Source: Chelativorans sp. YIM 93263 (GTDB lineage Bacteria; Pseudomonadota; Alphaproteobacteria; Rhizobiales; Rhizobiaceae). From it: a stretch of 64,000 bases of DNA. The notes beneath the pieces are model-generated. The model ran no database searches and was not told where the DNA came from. It worked only from the letters and a program-made list of their open reading frames with translations. The stretch's first letter is position 1, and the number at the start of each line of letters is the position of its first letter. Made by a program: the position numbers and the translations under genes. The stretch covers positions 152,001 through 216,000 of the forward strand of contig NZ_JAKCWP010000004.1 of assembly GCF_028767125.1 (NCBI RefSeq), written 5' to 3'. Of this stretch, positions 9,275 through 16,928 are shown piece by piece.

Positions 9275-9907
9275 TCAGACGCGCTGACGCTCGATCTCCG
9301 CGATCGCGTGTTCCACGAGTCCGAGCAACGCCGCACAGCACGCGCCGTCCTGCGCCTGCACCGACATGCCCTGAATCATCGCGCCGATAAAGCGAGCAAG
9401 GGCTTCGGCATCGGTCTCGGGTCGCAACTGTCCTTCGGCAACGCCGCGTTCGATCCTTGCCTTGATGGCATCAAGGGTCCGGTCACGCAGACCACTCACA
9501 TGGCGGGCTATCGGCTCGTTCTCGACGGCGCAGGTTAGCACGGCTGTCGAGACCATACAGCCGTGCGGGCGACCGGGTTTGGTGAACTCCCGCGCGGATT
9601 CGCGAAGAACGCGCGCCAATGCCGCCGCCACGTCGATCTCTTCCTCCATCGCACGGGCGGTCGCGGCTCCGATACGGGCCTGATACCAGGCCAGCGCCTC
9701 GCGATAGAGCTCCGCCTTGGATGCGAAAGCTGCATAGAGGCTTTGCGGCGTGATCCCCATTGCGGCCGTGAGATCGGCGATGGACGCGCCTTCATAACCG
9801 AGCCGCCAGAAGGTCTCCGCAGCCTTCCCCAACACCTCTTCTCGGTCGAAAGCGCGAGGGCGGCCGCGTGGCCGGGACGTGGGTTTTTTATTTTTCACAA
9901 TGATCAC
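9275..9907 (-). CDS. TetR/AcrR-family regulator
   Basis: A 210-residue regulator starting at a GTG (9907). A basic lead GRPRAFDREEVLGKAAETFW precedes the HTH, which reads ASIADLTAAMGITPQSLYAA. The C-terminal half (PHGCMVSTAVLTCAVENE) matches the TetR C-terminal type with PxGC. It faces the serine hydrolase gene across 66 bp, where an 11-bp near-perfect inverted repeat lies. It probably represses that gene and itself. Confidence 0.88.
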   Translation of the reverse strand: MIIVKNKKPTSRPRGRPRAFDREEVLGKAAETFWRLGYEGASIADLTAAMGITPQSLYAAFASKAELYREALAWYQARIGAATARAMEEEIDVAAALARVLRESAREFTKPGRPHGCMVSTAVLTCAVENEPIARHVSGLRDRTLDAIKARIERGVAEGQLRPETDAEALARFIGAMIQGMSVQAQDGACCAALLGLVEHAIAEIERQRV

Positions 9908-9953
9908 TCTAGAAATATCTTTTCAGCCGCGCTATTCGGGAATGGTCATTGTG
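9896..9953. promoter_or_regulatory. inverted repeat between TetR and serine hydrolase genes
   Basis: CACAATGATCA at 9896-9906 and TGGTCATTGTG at 9943-9953 are inverted copies (10 of 11 positions) in the divergent promoter region. The left arm covers the TetR start codon. A distant repeat pair fits binding of the TetR product or looping, but no experiment supports this. Confidence 0.4.
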
Positions 9954-9973
9954 ATTATAAAAGGCTGTTCCTC

Positions 9974-11116
9974 ATGAGTCTTCCTGATTTTTCCCAAGCC
10001 CCCGCCCGCATCACAGCAGCAATCGACAACGCGCTCGCCGAGCGGCGTATTGTCGGCGCGGTCGTGCTCGTAGCCCGTGACGGCGAGATCATCCATAGCC
10101 GTGCCGCCGGCTACTCGGATCGCGAAACCCGGACCCCGATGCGCGAAGATGCGATCTTCCGGCTCGCGTCTATCACCAAGCCAATCGTGACGGCAGCCGC
10201 CATGCGGCTTGTGGAGAAAGGCCGGCTGGACCTTCATGCGTCGGTAAGGCAATGGCTGCCGGACTTCCGCCCCGCTCTGCCCGATGGTAGGCGGCCGGAG
10301 ATCACTATCCATCATCTACTCACTCATACGTCCGGCCTGGGCTACAGCTTTCTCGAACCGTCCGACGGGCCGTATCACAAGCTGAACATTTCGGACGGTC
10401 TCGATCAGCCAGGCCTATCGTTACAGGAGAACCTGTCACGCCTTGGAGCCGCACCGCTGGCGTTCGAACCCGGCGCTGGCTGGCGCTACTCCCTCGGCCT
10501 CGACGTGCTCGGCGGCATATTGGAGAAGCTGGAAGGCCGAAGCCTCGCCGAGATCGTTCGTGAGGAGGTGACGGCCCCGCTTGGACTTGCCGACACGGAT
10601 TTTGCTGTCCGAGACACCGCGCGTCTGGCCGCAGCGTATGCGGATGGAAACCCGAAGCCCGTGCCGATGACGGATGGAATGCAGGTGCCAATTTTCGGTA
10701 CGGCCGCATCATTCGCTCCGTCCCGTATCCTTGATCCCGAGTCCTACCCATCGGGTGGTGCCGGCATGGCAGGTACGGCAGGTGACGTTCTGCGCTTTCT
10801 GGAAGCCATCCGCACCGGCGGCACACCGATCCTTGCCCCCGAGACGGTCGAAGCGATGGCTGCCGACCATGTCGGCACCCAAGCCGAGACGCAGGGGCCG
10901 GGGTGGGGGTTCGGCTATGGATGGGCGGTGTTGGTCGATCCCAGGCCGACCGGCTCACCCCAAGCGCCCGGCACGCTGCAATGGGGAGGGGCCTACGGCC
11001 ACAACTGGTTCATCGACCGCGCGAACGGCCTGTCCGTCGTTGCGCTCACGAATACCGCCTTCGAGGGCATGGCCGGTGCGTTTCCGGTCGAGATCAGGAA
11101 CGCCGTCTATGGTTAG
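9974..11116 (+). CDS. serine hydrolase (beta-lactamase class C family)
   Basis: A 380-residue protein of the penicillin-binding-protein/class C beta-lactamase superfamily, most similar in layout to esterases of this fold. The nucleophile motif SxxK is S66-I-T-K69 in FRLASITKP. HHLLTHTSGLGYSF follows, and the second motif is in GWRYSLGLDVLG (Tyr-Ser). A late GGAYGHNWFIDR segment corresponds to the third motif region. The frame is open from 9563, but that part is antisense to the TetR gene. The start ATGAGTCTT at 9974 fits the domain. No export signal is apparent, so it is probably a cytoplasmic esterase. Confidence 0.88.
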   Translation: MSLPDFSQAPARITAAIDNALAERRIVGAVVLVARDGEIIHSRAAGYSDRETRTPMREDAIFRLASITKPIVTAAAMRLVEKGRLDLHASVRQWLPDFRPALPDGRRPEITIHHLLTHTSGLGYSFLEPSDGPYHKLNISDGLDQPGLSLQENLSRLGAAPLAFEPGAGWRYSLGLDVLGGILEKLEGRSLAEIVREEVTAPLGLADTDFAVRDTARLAAAYADGNPKPVPMTDGMQVPIFGTAASFAPSRILDPESYPSGGAGMAGTAGDVLRFLEAIRTGGTPILAPETVEAMAADHVGTQAETQGPGWGFGYGWAVLVDPRPTGSPQAPGTLQWGGAYGHNWFIDRANGLSVVALTNTAFEGMAGAFPVEIRNAVYG

Positions 11117-11192
11117 CGCAGCGACAACATCTCTCGCTGCATTGGCCCTTGCCGCTATCGGCACTGGTACGAAGGGGCTGGGATGCACCGTT

Positions 11193-11406
11193 CAGCCATA
11201 CGCGCCGGCGGTTTGAGGAAAGCGGCGACGGCTCAATCATCTGGGAGGGTCACAAGGCGGGACGTGAGATCGGCTACTGCCACATCGAAAAACTGCACAA
11301 TCTCGAGGCACTTCCGGCCAATGGCATTTATGTTTCATGTCTTCCGGTGAAGATCGCCGGCGCATCGGCCGGCTGGACGCGCGCCGTTGCGATTTTCTTC
11401 GCATAG
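11193..11406 (+). pseudogene. C-terminal fragment of a cyclase / kynurenine formamidase-like protein
   Basis: The last about 65 codons of a cyclase-family protein remain: REIGYCHIEKLHNLEALPAN, then GIYVSCLPVKIAGASAGWTR and AVAIFFA before a stop at 11406. The family's metal-binding N-terminal half is absent, and the frame upstream belongs to an antisense reading of the serine hydrolase. This is a decayed or truncated gene without activity. The rest of 11117-11542 shows no gene. Confidence 0.6.
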
Positions 11407-11542
11407 AGCGCAGATTACGCACGCCCGTTTTTAAGAGCATACCTCTTTTCGATGCAGAAGTTGGACGGTGCATTGATGCACGATCGCGCATTTGCCGTTG
11501 AAGAGGTAGGCAGGGACGTTCTGTATCCTCCTCCCGAGCCCG

Positions 11543-12637
11543 TCAGCTATCACGCATAAGGATCGGCATTTTGAGCTTGAAGCGCTCGGCGAGCCCGCGG
11601 AAAGCTTCCAGCGTTGCCGGGTCCAGCGGAATGCCTTGGCTTTCCCGCCGATCGGCCTCGGCCCACTCGCGGTCGCCCGGCGCCATGACCGTTCTCTCCG
11701 CTCGCGCCGGCGAGTTGCGCAACGCGGTGAGATAGCGCCGCATCCCGTCCGAAAAGGTGTGTTGGTTGGTGAAGGCGTCCGGTCTGATCGCCAGAACAAA
11801 TGCCCCGAGCCTGCGCGGGGTCGAGAAGTCGGGCCCGCCCATGGGGGCGATTTCGGAGCTGAAACGCATGCCTGAAAGCATGGCGCTGAATATCTCGACC
11901 ATCCCGGCAAGCCCCGCGCCCTTGAAGCCGAAGGCGCCGCCGAGGGGAGCGAGCATCTCCACGAGCTCCGGCTCCCGTGTCTCCTCGCCCCGGCCATCCG
12001 AACCGGTGTCGGGTGGCAGCTGCCGATCGAGGCTGCCGTATAGCTGAACCCGATTATAGGGAATAGCGCTGGTCGCCATGTCGAGGAGCCATGGGCGCGC
12101 CCCTTCTACCGGAACTGCGCAGGAAATTGGATTCGTGCCGTGAAAGCGCGCGGCCCCGTCATGCAAGCGCACGAAGCTGTCGGAGTTGCACATGACGACG
12201 CCGATCATGCCGGCATTGGCCGCCGCATGCGCAAAGGCGCCCGCCGGTCCGAAATGCGAGCTGTTGCCAATTGCAACGGCGCCAATTCCGAACTCACTGG
12301 CCAGGCGGACGGCTTCATCCATGGCCGTGTATGCGGCAAGGGCGCCATGCGCGTCGTCTGCGTCGAGTGTGGCGATCGCGCCGTTCCGCGCCAGTTCCAT
12401 TTTCGGAGTCTTGTTGACGCGACCGTGAGTAAGCGCCCGGACGTAGTGATCGAGCAGCCGCACGCCATGGCTGTCCACGCCCAGCCGGGAAGCGTGCATC
12501 ATAGCCCGTGTCGCCGCGTCGATGGTCGCCTCGCTGGCACCGAGTGCTGCCAATACGGAGCGGCAGAATGTATCAAGTGCGTCCGGCATTATGCGGCTGG
12601 ACATCAGCTCGTCTTGCGAGCGCTCGGGTGTGCTCAC
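11543..12637 (-). CDS. Ldh-family NAD(P)-dependent oxidoreductase
   Basis: A 364-residue member of the malate/L-lactate/ureidoglycolate dehydrogenase family, which is not the classical LDH fold. Characteristic blocks are SRLGVDSHGVRLLDHYVRAL, GIGAVAIGNSSHFGPAGAFA, NPISCAVPVEGARPWLLDMA and GGAFGFKGAGLAGMVEIFSA. It is the last gene of the minus-strand sugar-acid operon, and its ATG overlaps the stop of the preceding SDR (ATGA). Family members reduce 2-oxo acids or delta1-pyrroline-type substrates. Here it may interconvert a keto acid released from the sugar acid, which is inference. Confidence 0.88.
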   Translation of the reverse strand: MSTPERSQDELMSSRIMPDALDTFCRSVLAALGASEATIDAATRAMMHASRLGVDSHGVRLLDHYVRALTHGRVNKTPKMELARNGAIATLDADDAHGALAAYTAMDEAVRLASEFGIGAVAIGNSSHFGPAGAFAHAAANAGMIGVVMCNSDSFVRLHDGAARFHGTNPISCAVPVEGARPWLLDMATSAIPYNRVQLYGSLDRQLPPDTGSDGRGEETREPELVEMLAPLGGAFGFKGAGLAGMVEIFSAMLSGMRFSSEIAPMGGPDFSTPRRLGAFVLAIRPDAFTNQHTFSDGMRRYLTALRNSPARAERTVMAPGDREWAEADRRESQGIPLDPATLEAFRGLAERFKLKMPILMRDS

Positions 12638-13377
12638 AGAGTCTGCCCCCCGTCGACCACCATGACCGCACCCGTGGTAAAGGCGGATTCGTCGCTTGCA
12701 AGGTGGAGGGCTGCGGCGGCCATTTCCTCGACCTCGCCCAGGCGTCCCATGGGTTGACGTTCGGTGAAGGCGCGTCGCGTCGCGTCTGGATCGTCAGTAA
12801 CGGCGATGCGTGCTTCCAGGGAAGGGGACTTCGTCGTGCCGGGGCATAATGCGTTCACGCGCACGCCCGTTCGGATCACGTCGCGCGCCACTGCCTTTGT
12901 AAGGCCGATGACCGCCGCCTTGCCGGCGCCGTAGGCAGCGCGGTTTGCCACACCGGTTACGGAGGACGCGACCGAAGCGACATTGACGATGGACCCCTTC
13001 CGGCGCTCGATCATACCGGGCAGAGCCGCGCGGATGGTGAGGAAGCAGGAGGTCGCGTTCTGGTCCAGGCTTCGCGTCCAGTCCTCGTCGGAACAGTCGA
13101 GGATCGTGCCATTGTGTACCCAGCCGGCGCAGTTGACGAGAACGTCGAGAGGGCCAGCCCCTCCGATCGCTCGGTTTACCGCTTCCTTGTCGGTCACATC
13201 GAGGCCGACCGGCCGTATGGATGGGGCAATGTTCGGAAGATCAGCCATCTTCTCGGCCGTGCGGCTGGCCGCGACCACCTCGGCGCCTTCCCTCGCAAAC
13301 GCCAGCGCGATCGCGCGGCCGATCCCCTGACCCGCTCCTGTCACGAAAGCACGCTTGCCGTCGAGCCTGCCGTCCAT
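12634..13377 (-). CDS. SDR-family oxidoreductase, possibly 2-keto-3-deoxy sugar acid dehydrogenase
   Basis: A 247-residue SDR with TGAGQGIG, NCAG and the catalytic YGAGK. The C-terminus runs SDESAFTTGAVMVVDGGQTL. The overall pattern (LDVTDKEAV, VLVNCAGWVHNGTILDCSDE) resembles 2-keto-3-deoxy-L-fuconate dehydrogenases and DHRS6-like enzymes. It sits downstream of a UxaA-family dehydratase, which would make a 2-keto-3-deoxy acid, so oxidation of that product is a reasonable role. A GntR-type operator candidate lies 42-53 bp upstream. Confidence 0.82.
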   Translation of the reverse strand: MDGRLDGKRAFVTGAGQGIGRAIALAFAREGAEVVAASRTAEKMADLPNIAPSIRPVGLDVTDKEAVNRAIGGAGPLDVLVNCAGWVHNGTILDCSDEDWTRSLDQNATSCFLTIRAALPGMIERRKGSIVNVASVASSVTGVANRAAYGAGKAAVIGLTKAVARDVIRTGVRVNALCPGTTKSPSLEARIAVTDDPDATRRAFTERQPMGRLGEVEEMAAAALHLASDESAFTTGAVMVVDGGQTL

Positions 13378-13418
13378 ACTAGCCTCCTTGAGAAATCGCG
13401 TTCAGTACTGATGTTCGC

Positions 13419-13430
13419 TGTGTACACGAT
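13419..13430. promoter_or_regulatory. possible GntR-type operator
   Basis: TGTGTACACGAT lies in the 101-bp gap between the UxaA-family gene and the second SDR. It shares TGTGTAnAC with a site at 15836 in the main divergent promoter. FCD-type GntR proteins often bind such GTnnAC palindromes. Linking it to the regulator at 19019 is inference. Confidence 0.35.
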
Positions 13431-13478
13431 ACGGTAATTGGATGGAGGGGCAATGCCGCATCAGAGACGGCGTACGGA

Positions 13479-15002
13479 TTACATCACCGCGCCCACCTGC
13501 CAGGGCACGAATTCATTGTCGCCAAGCCCGAGCATTTCGCTCTTTGTGGCCCGGCCCGAGGCGACGGCCAGAATCATGTCCAGGATTTCGTCCGCTTTGT
13601 CGGCGAGGGGAGTGCTGGCTGAGATGATCGCACCGCAATCGATGTCCATATCGTCAGGCATCCGCCGATAAAGCTCGCTGTTGGAAGCAAGTTTGATGGT
13701 CGGCGCGGGTTTTGATCCGAAGGCCGAGCCCCGGCCGGTGGTGAAGCAGACGATTTGGCATCCACCGGCAATCTGTCCTGTCACGGATACCGGATCGTAA
13801 CCCGGCGAATCCATGAAATTGAGCCCCGCCTGTGTGACCGGTGCCGCGTAATCGATCACGTCGACGAGGGGTGTGGATCCGCCTTTGGCGACTGCCCCGA
13901 GCGATTTCTCCAGAATCGTGGTCAGGCCGCCCACCTTGTTGCCGGGGCTGGGGTTGTTGTCCATCGAGCCGCCATGCATGGCCGTATAGTTTTCCCACCA
14001 GCGAATTCGCTCAACCAGCGTTTCCGCTACCGCCTCACTCGCCGCGCGTTGCAGCAGGAGCTGTTCGGCGCCATAGATTTCCGGAGTTTCGGCCAGCACG
14101 GGACTTGCTCCCAAGCCCACCAGCCGGTCCGAAGCCATTCCGAGCGCCGGATTTGCGGTGATTCCCGAATACCCGTCCGAACCGCCGCATTGCAGCGCCA
14201 CCTTCAGCGCGGATGCCGACTGCTCCGTCCGTCTCGCGGCGCCGACCTGCGGCAGGAGAGCGCGAACCGCTTCCTTAATCCGCTCTACGGTCGCCCGCGT
14301 GCCGCCCGTCTCCTGAATTGTGAGTCCGTGAAGGCGTGGCTCGGCCGCCCCGCCATAGCGCGAGCGCATGCGGGCGACCTGCATGACCTCGCAACCGAGG
14401 CCGACGAAGAGCGTTGCAGCGACATTCGGATGAGTTGCGTGGCCCCAAAGTACACGTTCCAGCATACGCGCGCCTTCACCCTGGGAAACCATTCCGCAGC
14501 CGGTGCCGTGGGCAAACGCAACGACACCGTCGATATCAGGCCAATCTTCGAGAATTCCGGACTGCTCGATCTCTTGTGCGGCTTTGCGAACGACCGTGGC
14601 CGAACAGTTCACAGTTGCACAAAGCGCTATGAAATTGCGCGTGCCAACCTGGCCGTCTTCCCGTGCATACCCCATGAACGTACGCCGCGTGATCTTTGGG
14701 ATTGCCGCCGTGGCCGCCTCCAAGCCCCCGCTGAAGACATAACTCTGGTCGTGGGCGCCGAACGCGCAATTATGGGTGTGCACCGGATCGCCCACCGCGA
14801 TCTCGTCGGTCGCATAACCGATCACCTGGCCGAATTTGATGATCGGGGCGCCCGGCTTCAGCGCTGCGCGCGCGATCTTGTGGCCAGGTGACCAGGGCTT
14901 GTCCAGCGGGCGTCCTTCCCCCAAGGGGCGGGCTCCGGCCGCCGCACGGGCTGTCAGTATTGCGACACTGTCGCGTTCGGACAAGATGACTGGAGTCGAC
15001 AT
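13479..15002 (-). CDS. UxaA-family altronate/galactarate dehydratase
   Basis: A 507-residue enzyme with the full UxaA/GarD layout, close to the length of E. coli altronate dehydratase. An N-terminal SAF domain (GHKIARAALKPGAPIIKFGQ) is followed by the dehydratase core with GYAREDGQVGTRNFIALCAT, HGTGCGM, ALQCGGSDGYSGITANPALG and the C-terminal GRGSAFGSKPAPTIKLASNS. The family removes water from sugar acids to give 2-keto-3-deoxy acids. The start at 15002 has the Shine-Dalgarno gggagg; the frame is open to 15056. It is the second gene of the operon after a gluconate-5-dehydrogenase-like SDR. The exact sugar acid is unknown. Confidence 0.88.
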   Translation of the reverse strand: MSTPVILSERDSVAILTARAAAGARPLGEGRPLDKPWSPGHKIARAALKPGAPIIKFGQVIGYATDEIAVGDPVHTHNCAFGAHDQSYVFSGGLEAATAAIPKITRRTFMGYAREDGQVGTRNFIALCATVNCSATVVRKAAQEIEQSGILEDWPDIDGVVAFAHGTGCGMVSQGEGARMLERVLWGHATHPNVAATLFVGLGCEVMQVARMRSRYGGAAEPRLHGLTIQETGGTRATVERIKEAVRALLPQVGAARRTEQSASALKVALQCGGSDGYSGITANPALGMASDRLVGLGASPVLAETPEIYGAEQLLLQRAASEAVAETLVERIRWWENYTAMHGGSMDNNPSPGNKVGGLTTILEKSLGAVAKGGSTPLVDVIDYAAPVTQAGLNFMDSPGYDPVSVTGQIAGGCQIVCFTTGRGSAFGSKPAPTIKLASNSELYRRMPDDMDIDCGAIISASTPLADKADEILDMILAVASGRATKSEMLGLGDNEFVPWQVGAVM

Positions 15003-15027
15003 CGAAAAGCCTCCCGGCTGCATCATC

Positions 15028-15783
15028 TCATATGCCGCCGGCCAGATACCCGCCATCCACCGCGATATCGGTTCCCGTGACGAAGCCTGCCGTGTCCGAA
15101 GCCAGATACCGTGCGGCCCCTACCAATTCCTCGACCTTGCCGAAGCGATTGGTCGGTGTGCGCATCAGGGCCGAGCGTTTGCGCGCCTCCGGCATCTTGT
15201 CGCGGTTGAGTTCCGTGAGGAAAAAGCCCGGCGATATAGAGTTTACGCGAACGCCCTGCTGCGCCCACTCCGCGGCCAGCGTGCGCGTCAGACCGAGGAT
15301 TCCGTGTTTGCTCATCGAGTAGACCGAGGCGCTGGGCCAGCCGCGATGCGCCGCCAGGGAGGCGATATTGATGATTGCGCCGCTCTGTCGCTCGAGCATC
15401 GCTCCCCCCAGGATCGTGCAGCAGAAGAAGACGCTACGCAGATTGGTGTCCATTACCCGGTCATAGTCCTCCTCCGCGATCTCGACTGCGGGACGGATGA
15501 CCGTGGTGCCCTGGCAGTTGATCAGGATATCGGGTACGCCGCGCCGCTCGGCCACAGCCGCGCCCAGGCGCTCGATCTCCTCGCGTTTGGTGACATCTGC
15601 CACCAGCCCGTGAGCTTCCGGATCCAAACGCTTGAGCGCCTCGGCCGCGGTTTCGACCTTCTCCTGCGTACGCGCGGCGATCGCGATGCCTATCCCCGAC
15701 TGCGCTAGCCCTTGCGCCAATGCAAACCCAATTCCGCTGGACCCGCCAATGACCAATGCGGTCTTATCTTCCAATCCGTTCAT
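15028..15783 (-). CDS. SDR-family oxidoreductase (gluconate 5-dehydrogenase-like)
   Basis: A 251-residue classical SDR with IGGSSGIGFALAQGLAQSGI, NCQG, the catalytic YSMSK and the C-terminal TGTDIAVDGGYLAGGI. Its pattern resembles gluconate/idonate 5-dehydrogenase-type enzymes. The start at 15783 has the strong Shine-Dalgarno gagggg; the longer frame to 15846 would run into the operator. It is the first gene of the sugar-acid operon and would oxidise or epimerise the imported acid before dehydration by the UxaA protein, which is inference. Confidence 0.85.
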   Translation of the reverse strand: MNGLEDKTALVIGGSSGIGFALAQGLAQSGIGIAIAARTQEKVETAAEALKRLDPEAHGLVADVTKREEIERLGAAVAERRGVPDILINCQGTTVIRPAVEIAEEDYDRVMDTNLRSVFFCCTILGGAMLERQSGAIINIASLAAHRGWPSASVYSMSKHGILGLTRTLAAEWAQQGVRVNSISPGFFLTELNRDKMPEARKRSALMRTPTNRFGKVEELVGAARYLASDTAGFVTGTDIAVDGGYLAGGI

Positions 15784-15835
15784 TTCCCCTCGCTTTGAAT
15801 GCCGGGTGAAAAAACCCTTGTCTCGTGTCTTGTTG

Positions 15836-15847
15836 TGTGTATACAAT
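15836..15847. promoter_or_regulatory. possible GntR-type operator in the divergent promoter
   Basis: TGTGTATACAAT, directly followed by the palindrome AACAATTGTT, sits between the sugar-acid operon and the TRAP transporter genes. GTATAC-centred palindromes are typical of FCD-family GntR regulators. The nearby GntR-type gene at 19019 is the obvious candidate regulator. Confidence 0.45.
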
Positions 15848-15889
15848 TAACAATTGTTAGGCAAGCATGCAATTTGGGAGGAAAACATC

Positions 15890-16846
15890 ATGCTCAAGAA
15901 ACTGTTTGCAACTGGCGTTGCAGCTACTTTGGCAGCCGCAATGGCACCGCAGATCGCCAGTGGCCAGGATTTCGTACGGATCGCGACCGCCGGCTCGGGT
16001 GGCAACTACTATCGTCTGGGCGGTGGACTTGCTTCAATCTACAATAATGTATTGGAAGGCACCCAGGCTTCGATCCAAGCAACAGGTGGCTCGGTGGAAA
16101 ACCTCGATCTGTTGGCGGATCAAGAGGTCGAAGTGGCCTATCTTACCGGCAGTGTCGGGCAGCAGGCTTACACAAACACCGGTCAGTTCGCTGATCGCCC
16201 CGAAGGGCGCTACGAGGGGCTGCGTGCCATAGCGACGGTTTATCCCAATCCGCAGTGGTTTATTGCGATCGACGAAGACATCCAATCCATGCAGGACCTG
16301 GAGGGCAAACGGGTTTCGGTCGGAACACAGGGCGGAACCGGTGAAACATGGTGGCGCAGCATCATGGAACACCTCGGGTGGACGTATGAGGACATTCATC
16401 CGGAGTTCACGGTTCACCAGTCGGCTATCGACCAGGTCCGCAACCGCCAGATCGACGCCATGGTCTGGCCGGATGCGCCGGGATCCGCTTCGATCCAGCA
16501 GGTGGCAGACACCGGCATGGCGCGTGCGTTGGACGTTGATGAAGACGTTATCGAAGCCATGACCGCTGACAGCCTCGATTACGCTTATACGATGCCGGCG
16601 TCCGCAAATCCTTTCGGCGAAGAAGAAATTAAAACTTTCGCTTCGCCTATCACCTTCGCGACTCATTCAGGCATGAGCGAAGATCAGGTCTATGAACTGA
16701 CGAAGGCGATGTTTGAAAACAAGGAAGAGCTCATCAAGGTGCACCCCCTGGCGGAATACATGACGCTTGAGAATGCTACGGATGGCCTGCCTTTCCCGCT
16801 GCATCCGGGCGCCGAGCGCTACTTCCGCGAGCAAGGCGTTATGTAA
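15890..16846 (+). CDS. TAXI-type TRAP transporter substrate-binding protein
   Basis: A 318-residue periplasmic binding protein of the TAXI family. A signal peptide (residues 1 to about 23, MLKKLFATGVAATLAAAMAP) precedes the mature start FVRIATAGSGGNYYRLGGGL, the family's ligand-loop signature. GKRVSVGTQGGTGETWWRSI is the second conserved block. The start at 15890 has Shine-Dalgarno gggagg. It works with the fused permease at 16929. TAXI systems are best known for organic acids and amino acids. Its position opposite a sugar-acid dehydratase operon suggests an aldonate-like substrate here. Confidence 0.9.
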   Translation: MLKKLFATGVAATLAAAMAPQIASGQDFVRIATAGSGGNYYRLGGGLASIYNNVLEGTQASIQATGGSVENLDLLADQEVEVAYLTGSVGQQAYTNTGQFADRPEGRYEGLRAIATVYPNPQWFIAIDEDIQSMQDLEGKRVSVGTQGGTGETWWRSIMEHLGWTYEDIHPEFTVHQSAIDQVRNRQIDAMVWPDAPGSASIQQVADTGMARALDVDEDVIEAMTADSLDYAYTMPASANPFGEEEIKTFASPITFATHSGMSEDQVYELTKAMFENKEELIKVHPLAEYMTLENATDGLPFPLHPGAERYFREQGVM

Positions 16847-16872
16847 GGTGTCGTGCTTGTGACGCATCTCTT

Positions 16873-16897
16873 CGGGGCGGCCATGCCGGCCGCCCCG
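16873..16897 (+). terminator. hairpin after the TRAP binding-protein gene
   Basis: CGGGGCGGCC and its perfect complement form a 10-bp stem with a 5-nt loop in the 82-bp gap between the binding protein and permease genes. No T-run follows. It is more likely a partial terminator or an mRNA-stabilising stem that raises the binding-protein to permease ratio than a full terminator. Confidence 0.6.
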
Positions 16898-16928
16898 GTC
16901 TTGCATCAACACATGCCGGAACCGCGCC

